Assembly: GCA_964621185.1 (NCBI GenBank)
Contig: CAZULM010000030.1
Coordinates: forward strand, 1-64,000
Direction of reading: 5' to 3'
DNA length: 64,000 nucleotides
DNA from: M3007 sp964621185
GTDB taxonomy: Bacteria; Bacteroidota; Bacteroidia; Chitinophagales; Saprospiraceae
The stretch's first letter is position 1, and the number at the start of each line of letters is the position of its first letter. Of the stretch, positions 8,604 to 17,200 are shown piece by piece. A program made the position numbers and the translations under genes. The notes below the pieces were generated by a model. That model ran no database searches. It was not told the origin of the DNA and was given only the letters and a program-made list of their open reading frames with translations.

Positions 8604-10057
8604 TGGGGGGAAAACAGGTTGTTGGCTTTGTTTAGAAGCCAGATTCGGTCGGAGACGGTCCTGTTTTTCGTGATTTTATCGATTATCCGCTTTGCTCGGA
8701 CTTTGTCTCCAGGGATAGATCCTCTTAGCTGGAAGACAAAGTTCAAAAAGTCCTGGTTGTTTTTTCGGATTGTTTCTGAAAATATTTTTTGAGAAGTCCT
8801 GCTCAGGAACATTTTGAAAGCGTCCATCTTGAAGTCGAGCAAATCCGATCCAAGTTCGTAGTATGCTTTGATTTCCAAGCGTTTGCCATTAATTAGATAG
8901 TCGAGGAAAGGGGACGTGGCTGGAATAAAGTCAAGGCATTCTTCAAATTTGCTGGTAGCAAATAAATGGTGTGCCATGTTTAGGCGATAAATATCATGGG
9001 TTTCATTTTCACCGGCTATTTCGTTTTTGTATTTTTCAATGAAGTTTAAGGCCCAATAGGGGGCATTGGCTTTGATCGCAAATTCAGAAATCCCCAAATA
9101 TCGGCTGGGGATTAGTTTTCCCTCATAATGCAGGAACCCGCGGTCAAGATTGTCCTGGTATAATTCGAATAATGTCTTGATAATGTCTTCATTGTCTGGG
9201 TCTTGCGACAAAGCGAGGTTGCAAATATTCCTTAAATAGGTGTAAAACCCGCTTAGCGCTTCGGTGTCAATTTGTATTTCATGTGCAATCAAGGCATCAA
9301 GGAGGCATTGTAAATCTTGGTTGGAATAGGTTTGTTTTTTGAGCAAGTTGAAAATAATATAGTTGATTTTGATGGCAGGAGAGTTGGTCAGGAATCTTTC
9401 TGGCACGCGGGTATGCTCAATCCGTTCTTGCATCGGTTCTGAAAATGGCAGGTTGGCCACTTTTTGTTGCAACAGATAGACGTTTAGCAACGCTAAGCTA
9501 TTCAAGGAATGGTGCATGTCGAGGGCATCAAGGGTATTCCCGATGTTCAACTCGCCCTTTAGTTGGTTGTTCATGCTCTGTTCATTGTGTACTGCATATT
9601 CTAGTTGATATTGGTTGTGGAAATACAGGATGTGTTGCTGAGATGTATCTTCCTGCATTTTTCGCAATTTTCCAAGAGCAATTTGATAGCGTGCGTTCAA
9701 TCCCCTTCGGCGAATTGATTCGGCATAGTCCAAGGTTTGTTGAAAGGCATTTTCTTCCCTGAAGTAATGTAGGCTGGCGACAAAGTCCCGAACAATCTTG
9801 TGGGCCTCTACCATTGTCTTTTCCAATCGGCTTTCCAAATAAACCCTGTCTGGGAAAACCGCTGCAAAAAGTTCTTTTTTGTCCATCACTTCGTCGCTGC
9901 TTTCCCAAGGGTGCAAAAGGCAAGCGGTTAAAAGCGCCCTCACGTTTTTGCCTATCTTTTCCAAAGATCCGACTGCGATTTCGTCAAACTGCAACAGTTT
10001 GGCTTTTTCTTTGGTGCTTAAAGTCTTGATCAATTCGACAAGTTGTGTCTGTTCCAT
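8600..10057 (-). CDS. Conserved hypothetical protein, helical-repeat-like
   Basis: The protein has 485 residues, with no signal peptide and no membrane helix, and is predicted to be almost entirely alpha-helical. Sequence composition and spacing of aromatic residues (for example APYWALNFIEKYKNEIAGEN) suggest TPR-like helical pairs, but no canonical TPR signature can be assigned. The N-terminus (LIKTLSTKEKAKLLQFDEIA) is a charged helix. It is therefore a cytosolic protein of unknown function. It is visibly more AT-rich than its neighbours and has no operon partner, which hints at acquisition. ATG 10057 is the only start near the beginning. Confidence 0.75.
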   Translation of the reverse strand: MEQTQLVELIKTLSTKEKAKLLQFDEIAVGSLEKIGKNVRALLTACLLHPWESSDEVMDKKELFAAVFPDRVYLESRLEKTMVEAHKIVRDFVASLHYFREENAFQQTLDYAESIRRRGLNARYQIALGKLRKMQEDTSQQHILYFHNQYQLEYAVHNEQSMNNQLKGELNIGNTLDALDMHHSLNSLALLNVYLLQQKVANLPFSEPMQERIEHTRVPERFLTNSPAIKINYIIFNLLKKQTYSNQDLQCLLDALIAHEIQIDTEALSGFYTYLRNICNLALSQDPDNEDIIKTLFELYQDNLDRGFLHYEGKLIPSRYLGISEFAIKANAPYWALNFIEKYKNEIAGENETHDIYRLNMAHHLFATSKFEECLDFIPATSPFLDYLINGKRLEIKAYYELGSDLLDFKMDAFKMFLSRTSQKIFSETIRKNNQDFLNFVFQLRGSIPGDKVRAKRIIDKITKNRTVSDRIWLLNKANNLFSPH

Positions 10058-10162
10058 AATAAAAATCGGAATCGAACTGTAAAAGTGTTACTAATCGTGG
10101 CTGTGCTTTTTTGAAATCTTGATCCCGAAAAATATTGGAACAATAACATAAAACAATGCGTC

Positions 10163-11308
10163 ATGGAAAAAAAACTTCTCTTTTCGCTCTTTTTTGCCCT
10201 TTTTTCATCAATTTCATGGGCTAACGAGTTGGCGGATGCTTCGCCAAGCCTCATCGAAAGCTGCGATGCCCCAGCTCCCGACAGCTTCCGGGTGACGAGC
10301 TTCAGCTATAATTTCGTAACTTTGGCATGGAATCCTGTCGCCGCTGGGGACGATCATTTTTTGACCGTTTTTAGGGAGAATCCCAACAACGGGTGGGATT
10401 CGCTCTATTCTGTGCTCCTGTTCGATGCCACATCTTATACTGTGTCGAACATGGACCCGCAAAAAAGGCACAAAGTGCAGATCAGCACGGTTTGTCCAGA
10501 TGGGACTATAGGCACGCCTAGCCCCCCGGTGTTTCCACCGCATGGGGTAATAGTTGAACTTGTGTTATTTGGTGATCCACCTAATATTCCAGTTGAGGTT
10601 GATTGCCACAATATGATGTATACGAGCCCAGAAATAAAATGGGTGGGGTTCAAAATTTCCCGACCCGATGGAGAAGGGGGAGAGCTGTCGAATTATTTTC
10701 AGTTTGAGAAGGTATATAATGACCAAGATGTTGAAGCAAGGCTTAAAAGGGTTGAGACGGATAATGTATTAGTGGCAGCAAATCTTGTTGGGTTATGGCC
10801 TGATCATATTGAGCCTGTTGTAAAAGCAAATATGCTTTTTAAAGTTGGAAAAGTAGAAAATGGGATTCTCAACCCCATCGGATTTGTATTGATGACTATA
10901 AATCCTGGTGGCATCCCTTCGGTAGATATTTGTCAAATAAAAAATGATCCAAACCGACCATGGAATCCACTATATGATTTTAAAGCTATCATAGTGCAAA
11001 TCCAACCAGAATGCCAAGGATGTATTCCTGATCCTGAATTAAGTACTCCCGGCAAAAAGAATAATATGGTAAAAGTTCAGAACCCTGTGTCAGAGTATTT
11101 GAGTGTCTTTTTTACTGAAACATCCTTCATGGGCGGGTCGAAAAAGTTTACTTTAATAGATATTAATGGAAAAGTAATAATCCGCGAGCAATTTTATGTT
11201 GCTGAACCACAGGTAGCAATACCTTTGGGTAAATCTATGCCAGGACTTTATTTTTTACAAATTGAATCTGAAGGTGATGTTCAAATAGTTAAGATTGTAA
11301 TAAATTAA
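10163..11308 (+). CDS. T9SS cargo protein with fibronectin-III-like N-terminal domain
   Basis: The protein has 381 residues. Signal peptide MEKKLLFSLFFALFSSISWA is followed by a fibronectin type III-like domain (about 35-125; SFRVTSFSYNFVTLAW, YTVSNMDPQKRHKVQI). The middle (130-300) is not recognised. The last about 80 residues form a type A T9SS domain (VQNPVSEYLSVFF, LIDINGKVI, PGLYFLQIES). Secretion across the outer membrane is inferred from the tail. From about 10560 the DNA becomes much richer in A+T than the 5' end, giving a mosaic look. The next T9SS gene starts 27 bp downstream, so the two probably form an operon. Confidence 0.8.
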   Translation: MEKKLLFSLFFALFSSISWANELADASPSLIESCDAPAPDSFRVTSFSYNFVTLAWNPVAAGDDHFLTVFRENPNNGWDSLYSVLLFDATSYTVSNMDPQKRHKVQISTVCPDGTIGTPSPPVFPPHGVIVELVLFGDPPNIPVEVDCHNMMYTSPEIKWVGFKISRPDGEGGELSNYFQFEKVYNDQDVEARLKRVETDNVLVAANLVGLWPDHIEPVVKANMLFKVGKVENGILNPIGFVLMTINPGGIPSVDICQIKNDPNRPWNPLYDFKAIIVQIQPECQGCIPDPELSTPGKKNNMVKVQNPVSEYLSVFFTETSFMGGSKKFTLIDINGKVIIREQFYVAEPQVAIPLGKSMPGLYFLQIESEGDVQIVKIVIN

Positions 11309-11335
11309 GGTTCACATATTAACGGAAAACACACA

Positions 11336-12883
11336 ATGAAAGTCATTTTTTCCATTTTTTCGATTTGTATTTGTTTCAGAAGCATTGCTCAGCCCAGCAT
11401 CCAATGGCAAACCACCTACGGCGGCACTTCTTATGATATTGTATATTCTGTTATTCAAACCCAGGATGGAGGCTATGTTGCAGCGGGAAGTTCTAGCTCT
11501 TCAAACTTGTTTGGACACCATGGTGGAGATGATTTTTTAATATTGAAATTAGGTGCAGATGGTATGCTTAAGTGGAGTACATTGCTTGGTGGCACAGGCA
11601 ATGAAGAAGCCAGATGTATCGGCCAAAGCAAGGATGGAGGCTATTTCATCGCTGGATATACTGAATCCAACAACTTCGATGTCTCCGGCAACCACGGCGG
11701 TTTCTATGATGGCTGGTTCGTAAAACTAGATCCCGACGGAAACATCCTGTGGCAGAGGACGTTGGGTGGCAGCGGCTGGGATGATATCATCTCGGCAATC
11801 CAAACAGACGACAATGGCTATATCCTAACCGGAAGGTCCGAATACGCTGATGGCGATATTTCCTATAATCATGGCTTCACCGACCTGTGGGTGGTCAAGC
11901 TGAGCCAGACTGGCGCCATCGAATGGGAAAAGTCCTATGGAGGAGGCTTGGAAGAATCGGGGCACAGCATCAAACAAACCAATGATGGCGGGTACATTGT
12001 GGTAGGCCAGGCCAATTCCACGGATGGTCAGGTGATAGGGCAGCATGGCGGCGGGGATTACTGGGTAATAAAAATTTCCTCGACCGGGGTACTGGAATGG
12101 CAACACTGTCTTGGCGGATCCGGTTGGGATCAAGGGAGTGACGTGGTTCAGACTGGTGATGGAGGATTCGCAGTGATCGGTTACTGTGGTTCGAATGATG
12201 GGGATGTGACCGGGCATTTTGGGCAATTTGATTTTTGGGTTACTATGTTGGATGGATTGGGCAACCTGAATTGGGAAAAATCCCTCGGTGGTACCCTTGC
12301 TGATTGGGGTCGTGCGATTATTGCAACCGCAGACGGAGGGGTAATTGTAGCAGGGACTACCCGTTCTTCTGACGGTGATGTGCAAAATAATGACGGAGGT
12401 TCTGAGTTTTGGCTGGTAAAACTTGATCGAAACGGTCAAAAAGTTTGGCAACAGACTTATGGAGGGTCTATGCCCGAATCAGGCTACTCCCTCAGCAAAA
12501 CATCCGACGGCGGCCTAATCATGGCCGGCTACTCCTGGTCAACCGACGGCGACGTGTCGGGCTCTCCCAACATGGGGAAAGCAGATTTTTGGGTCGTCAA
12601 GCTCGGTTCTGAAAGCGTGGGTACAGAAGAACCGTCAGGTCCTTTGAGTGAACCGATAGCGCTTTACCCAAACCCCGCCGCGAACGAAGTGACCGTGAAC
12701 ATCGCATCAGCACAAGAAAGCGCCCACCTCACGCTGCACGACTTGCTCGGCCGCCAGTTGCTTCGACAAAAAGTGGACGACGGGGCGCGTATCGAATTAG
12801 GGCATTTAGCCCCTGGGATTTATTTGGCCACCGTTTTACTTGATGACGGGAAAGTTTTCCGGCAGAAACTTGAAAAGTTGTAA
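11336..12883 (+). CDS. T9SS cargo protein with seven tandem beta-propeller-like repeats
   Basis: The protein has 515 residues: a signal peptide (1-18), then seven repeats of about 56-59 residues, each with the pattern W...GG...D.....T.DGGY...G...S.DGD......G..D.W..KL...G. Seven repeats suggest a seven-bladed propeller (inference). The final 75 residues are a type A T9SS domain (ALYPNPAANEVTVNI, LAPGIYLATV). No catalytic motif is visible, so the likely role is binding or adhesion at the surface. It probably shares a transcript with the fibronectin-III-like gene 27 bp upstream. Confidence 0.85.
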   Translation: MKVIFSIFSICICFRSIAQPSIQWQTTYGGTSYDIVYSVIQTQDGGYVAAGSSSSSNLFGHHGGDDFLILKLGADGMLKWSTLLGGTGNEEARCIGQSKDGGYFIAGYTESNNFDVSGNHGGFYDGWFVKLDPDGNILWQRTLGGSGWDDIISAIQTDDNGYILTGRSEYADGDISYNHGFTDLWVVKLSQTGAIEWEKSYGGGLEESGHSIKQTNDGGYIVVGQANSTDGQVIGQHGGGDYWVIKISSTGVLEWQHCLGGSGWDQGSDVVQTGDGGFAVIGYCGSNDGDVTGHFGQFDFWVTMLDGLGNLNWEKSLGGTLADWGRAIIATADGGVIVAGTTRSSDGDVQNNDGGSEFWLVKLDRNGQKVWQQTYGGSMPESGYSLSKTSDGGLIMAGYSWSTDGDVSGSPNMGKADFWVVKLGSESVGTEEPSGPLSEPIALYPNPAANEVTVNIASAQESAHLTLHDLLGRQLLRQKVDDGARIELGHLAPGIYLATVLLDDGKVFRQKLEKL

Positions 12884-12983
12884 AGCCAGCCGCAAAAAAA
12901 AAAGCCGCCAGGGCTTTGACACCACGGGCGACCTTAACGGGAATATTCGGATTGAAAGAGTGTAGTCTGCTTAATTTGTGATT

Positions 12984-13292
12984 TTAGTACATCATCAGTT
13001 TTCTGCTTGCCGTGCCGAAAGGGGTCTCTAACCGGCAGGTATAAAGCCCTGCTTCCTGCAAGTCGGCTCGGTGCAACAGTATGTGGTTCTCACCCGGTTG
13101 GAACTGGCCGGTTTTCGTGCTCACCTCTTTCCCCATGCCATCAAAGATGCGGAGGAAAATATGGGCGGCGGCTGGCAGGCGGAACCACAGCAGGGTCATT
13201 TCAATGAATGGGTTCGGGGAATTCTGCAAAAGCTCGACGTTGCTTTCTGTTTTTGGCAGCGCGGTCGGAACTTCAAATTGAGCGGCGGTCAT
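12984..13292 (-). pseudogene. Orphan T9SS type A sorting domain, probable gene remnant
   Basis: The 102 residues consist almost wholly of a T9SS type A domain (NSPNPFIEMTLLWFRLP, IFDGMGKEV, LYTCRLET, ending RKLMMY). There is no signal peptide, so the product could not reach the periplasm to use the domain. In intact cargo proteins this domain follows hundreds of residues of passenger. The likely history is loss of the 5' part of a larger gene; a small functional protein cannot be excluded. It faces the T9SS propeller gene tail to tail. Confidence 0.6.
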
Positions 13293-13457
13293 GATGCTTT
13301 GTTGTAGCCTCTATACTCAGCTTTCTCATAGATGAGGTATTGGAGACTGTTGTCTTAAAAAATGAATACTTCGATTGATGGAGGGTGATCAACAAGACAC
13401 AAGTTTTGTGCCAAATCTCAAATCCGGGGCGCTGCGCGAATTTTTCCTAAAAAATAA

Positions 13458-13486
13458 TTTTCCAAAAGATTCAAACCTTAACTTTG
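13458..13486 (+). promoter_or_regulatory. Candidate promoter of the fatty acid hydroxylase gene
   Basis: TTTT (13458-13461), a 17-nt spacer and TAACTTTG (13479-13486) form a TTTG / TAnnTTTG-like promoter. It lies in the 309-bp gap 13293-13601, which otherwise shows no gene or strong repeat. The leader to the ATG at 13602 would be about 110 nt. Confidence 0.5.
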
Positions 13487-13601
13487 CGCCTCAATCCGTT
13501 GAGGAGAATCATTGACCTGAATAATTGCAGGCACCCTCCAGTTCTAGGTCTCAAAAGTATTTTTGGAGTTAATTTTTCAACGTTGAAACAATCATTCTGC
13601 T

Positions 13602-14243
13602 ATGGGAACAAAGGTAAAACTCAAGGGACAGGGCCGCTTGTTCCAAAACCCTATCCTGGAATCCTTCACCAAGTCTTCGCCGCTTGAATCTACCCTGAGC
13701 TCTATTGCCATTGCAGCCTTCTGCCTTTGGATGGGCAAGGAAATGGGCGCCGGGTTCAGGTTCTGGAATATTTTTTGGTATTTCAGCGCGGGCCTGCTTT
13801 TTTGGTCTTTAGCCGAATACATGCTTCACCGCTACATCTTCCACATCACGGAGGAGCAGGTCAAGGGCGGTGACCGTTTTTCCTACATTATACACGGCAT
13901 CCACCACGAATACCCCAACGACGCGCAGCGCACCTTGCTGCCGCTCGTGCCGAAACTCCTCATTTCTGCCATCTTTTTCGGCCTTTTTTACCTGATCCTG
14001 GGCAATGCCGGCGCCTTTTTCTCTTCCGGTTTCGTAATGGGCTATTATTTCTACTCCATAATGCACTATTCCATCCACCGGTACAAAGCCCCCAAATGGC
14101 TGAAGCCGCTCTGGGAGCACCACCACCGGCACCACCATTTGGTGGAAGACAAGGCCTTCGGCGTGTCGTCCACCCTTTGGGACCGCATTTTCCGGACCAT
14201 GCCTGAAAAGGTGGAAAACAAATCTAAAACTGCTGAAATGTAG
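13602..14243 (+). CDS. Fatty acid hydroxylase (sterol desaturase superfamily)
   Basis: The protein has 213 residues with about four membrane segments. The eight-histidine di-iron pattern is visible: HRYIFH (76, 81), HGIHH (98, 101-102), HYSIH (155, 159) and the HHHRHHH cluster (173-179). The size and His arrangement resemble Scs7/FA2H-type 2-hydroxylases that act on fatty acids of sphingolipids. Many Bacteroidota make sphingolipids, so hydroxylation of the ceramide acyl chain is a plausible role, but the substrate is inferred. The gene ends 4 bp from the convergent T9SS type B gene. Confidence 0.85.
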   Translation: MGTKVKLKGQGRLFQNPILESFTKSSPLESTLSSIAIAAFCLWMGKEMGAGFRFWNIFWYFSAGLLFWSLAEYMLHRYIFHITEEQVKGGDRFSYIIHGIHHEYPNDAQRTLLPLVPKLLISAIFFGLFYLILGNAGAFFSSGFVMGYYFYSIMHYSIHRYKAPKWLKPLWEHHHRHHHLVEDKAFGVSSTLWDRIFRTMPEKVENKSKTAEM

Positions 14244-14247
14244 CAGG

Positions 14248-17200
14248 TCAGCGCAAGAGGTTCACCTCGCCCACACGCGGCGCCATTTTACCGTTGGCAC
14301 ATTCCACCTCGATGATGTAGATATAAACATCTGAGGAGGCTGGCACCCCTTTTATCCGGCCATCCCAGGCAATGTCCACTTGGCTTTCGTACACCTTTTC
14401 CCCCCAGCGGTCGTAAATGGTCATCTTGCCGAAAACGACCCCACCCTCCCGGTTTACGGGCATGAACACATCGTTGGCGCCGTCGTTGTTGGGGGTGAAG
14501 GCATTGGGTATCTCCACGTCTTGCGGGTCGCAGGGCGGTGCCGCAACCACCCGCCAAATCAGGGAACCCTGGCAGCCATTAGCGTCCTTCACCGTAAGCA
14601 AATACTCATATATCCCTGCAGAATCCAAGGTGATGGTGATGGCAGGGCAATTGGGGCAAGGCGGGACGGGCGCTGGCTCCCACACATAACTGGCATATCC
14701 GGGCAAGCCGCCCAACTGTATGGGCTGGCCAAGCTCCGCGAAAATCGTGTCCTGGGCCGGCAACATCGGCGGCGGAATCGCGATGGCGCTGATGCAATGG
14801 GTGCTGTCACAACCGTTGGCAGCGATGAATTCGCGGCAAACCTGGGTGCTGCCCGTCACGGCAAGGCTGTCGAACAAAATCAAAGTGTCGCCCTGGCAAA
14901 ATGAAACGGATGCAGCCGTTTGTGGCTTCGGCAACACTTTTACGGGCTGCAAAATGATGCTGTCGCAACCATTCAATTTGAGCAATCCAAGCTTAAACGT
15001 TTGATTGGCCGCCAGGGTGTTGTTGCCAAAAACTTGAACAAAGCTGCCTTCACATGCCTCCAGGACCGGGAGCGAAACGGTGTCGGCTGGCAGTACGGTT
15101 ATCAAAGCCGTTGTGGTAGCGCTGCATCCGTTGGGCAAGGTCACGGTGAGCGAATATTCGGCAGTGCTGGGCGGTGAAACGGCCTGCATTGGCAGTGCCG
15201 GGTTTTGGATGCCCGCGCCTTGCCAGTAGTAGGTCGCGTTGGCGGGCGAAGCTGTCAGGGCCGCAGTTTTACCGGCGCAAATTACCGCGTTATTGGTGCT
15301 TATCCCGGCTGCCGCCCCAAACTCAAGGCTGAAATGGTGCTCGATGCTGCAATTGGCCGACGACTCCAACAGGCTAACATGCTGCACCTGACCCGGCGGC
15401 GTGTTGGACGCTGGGGTAAAAATGGTCGTCGCGCAGGTTTCGCAAGCCAAGCTCGGGTCGGAATGCCATTGGTAGGAAAAGCTCGGCATCGGGTCAACAC
15501 CCACGGAAACTGCTTCTAAGCTGCACAATGCCACTGTGTCGTGTTCCACCGTGAACGTGTTCAAATTGACCGTTACCGTGCTGCAGGCACAGTTTTCTGC
15601 GGCAGGCAGCAGCACCATCAACCCGCACAAGGCCGTTGGGCTGCCGTTGATGGAACCGCTCAGCACGAGGCTGCCACCGGGGCCGAACACCTGGTTGCTC
15701 GACAGGGTGTGCAACAACACGTCTCCGGCGCTCAGGGTTTGGCTGCCGTCAGCATCCATCCATATCTGCGCCACAGCGCCCGGCGCATCAAATTGCCCGA
15801 TATTAGAGACCCCCACGCTGAGGTGCAGCTGCCCGCCTGAAATGTTTGCCTGAGCGCCCGTGATGTTCAGCTCCGGGTGTTGTATGCTCAGGTTCAAATT
15901 GTATTCCCCCGTGGAAACATACACGTCGCAGAATGTGCCAAGGCTCTGGCAGAAAGCCTCCGTGCGCACCCGTGTTTGCAGGGAGATGGTTTGGTCGATG
16001 CAGCCCGAACCGGGCTCGTAGGCTACCATAAAACCGAATTGGAGGTTGCCGCCACCTTGCAGCATGGGCAAGGCAATGCGGAACCCGGTGGGCGTGATGG
16101 TTGGCTGGCCGGCAGGCGCGTTTTGCCCGGGCAGGTACGAGCCGATCACGTAGGTGGCGCCCTGGGGCAGGGTCACTACGGCACTGTCGCCCACCGATGG
16201 CGTGCCAAGGAGGGTGATTTGGGCATTGAAGGCTTGTTCCCCGCCGCATACGCCGGCCTGGTTGCCCTGGGCTTGCAAGCCCAGCACCACGCCATAAGTA
16301 GGGTTCAAGCCCAATATCTTCAGGCGTTCCCCCGGCTTGTTGAGGATGTTCGTAGATCTGCCACAGGGTTCCTTGCCGTAGGCGCCATAGATGTTTTGCG
16401 CGTTGGAGACAAAGCCACAATCGGCTATGGTTTTGAACCGGATGCGCAGGCTGTTCTGCGGCGCAAGGTTGATGCCGGGCAGCCCGTTGGCGCCGATGAG
16501 CGGCTGGCTTTGGCTGACATCCCAACGGTAGAGGTTGCCCGCCAGCAAATCCGGGTCGGCAATGCTGGCCCAGGCGCCCACGGCGGGGTAAAAGAGCTCG
16601 GAACTGCCCGGGACAATGCGCAGCCCGTCAGGCAGTTTCACCGCGCCGAACGGTTCGTAGGCATAACCGGTCTTGGCGTTGAATATCTCGAACTCGAAAT
16701 AATCGGAGGTGTCGCAAAGGGTGATGGCTGCCGGTTCTTTCAGCACATCCAGCTCCAATTCAGGCTTTAACAGGTTCAGGCGGAAAACAAAAGTGTCGCG
16801 GAAGCAGCTGTTCTGGTCGATGTTGGCCACTGGCCCGCAGTCCCAGCCAAAAACAATGCGCAGCGAATCGGTCTCGCAGGAAAGGTTCTTGCCCGTCAGC
16901 CGATAGGTCGATTGGCCCAATCCGTTGATGGCGCCCAGGTTGAAAATCCCGTTTTGGGCGTTGAGCAACTGGTTCGCGGGCATTTTGTACAAATTGATGT
17001 CCGAAACCTGGCCTGAAGACGATTGGACGCTGACCCAGGCCGAGGCAACAGGTGGTATTATCGGATTTTTCAGGTTAAAAGTCAATTCAAATAGCCGTGT
17101 GGGAGCATTCACCACGCTGTCGGAAGTCAGCAATTGGAGCCTTGGGTAGCTGGCAAAAAAACCGATGTCGTTGTGGAGCGTATCGATGTAAACAGGGAGC

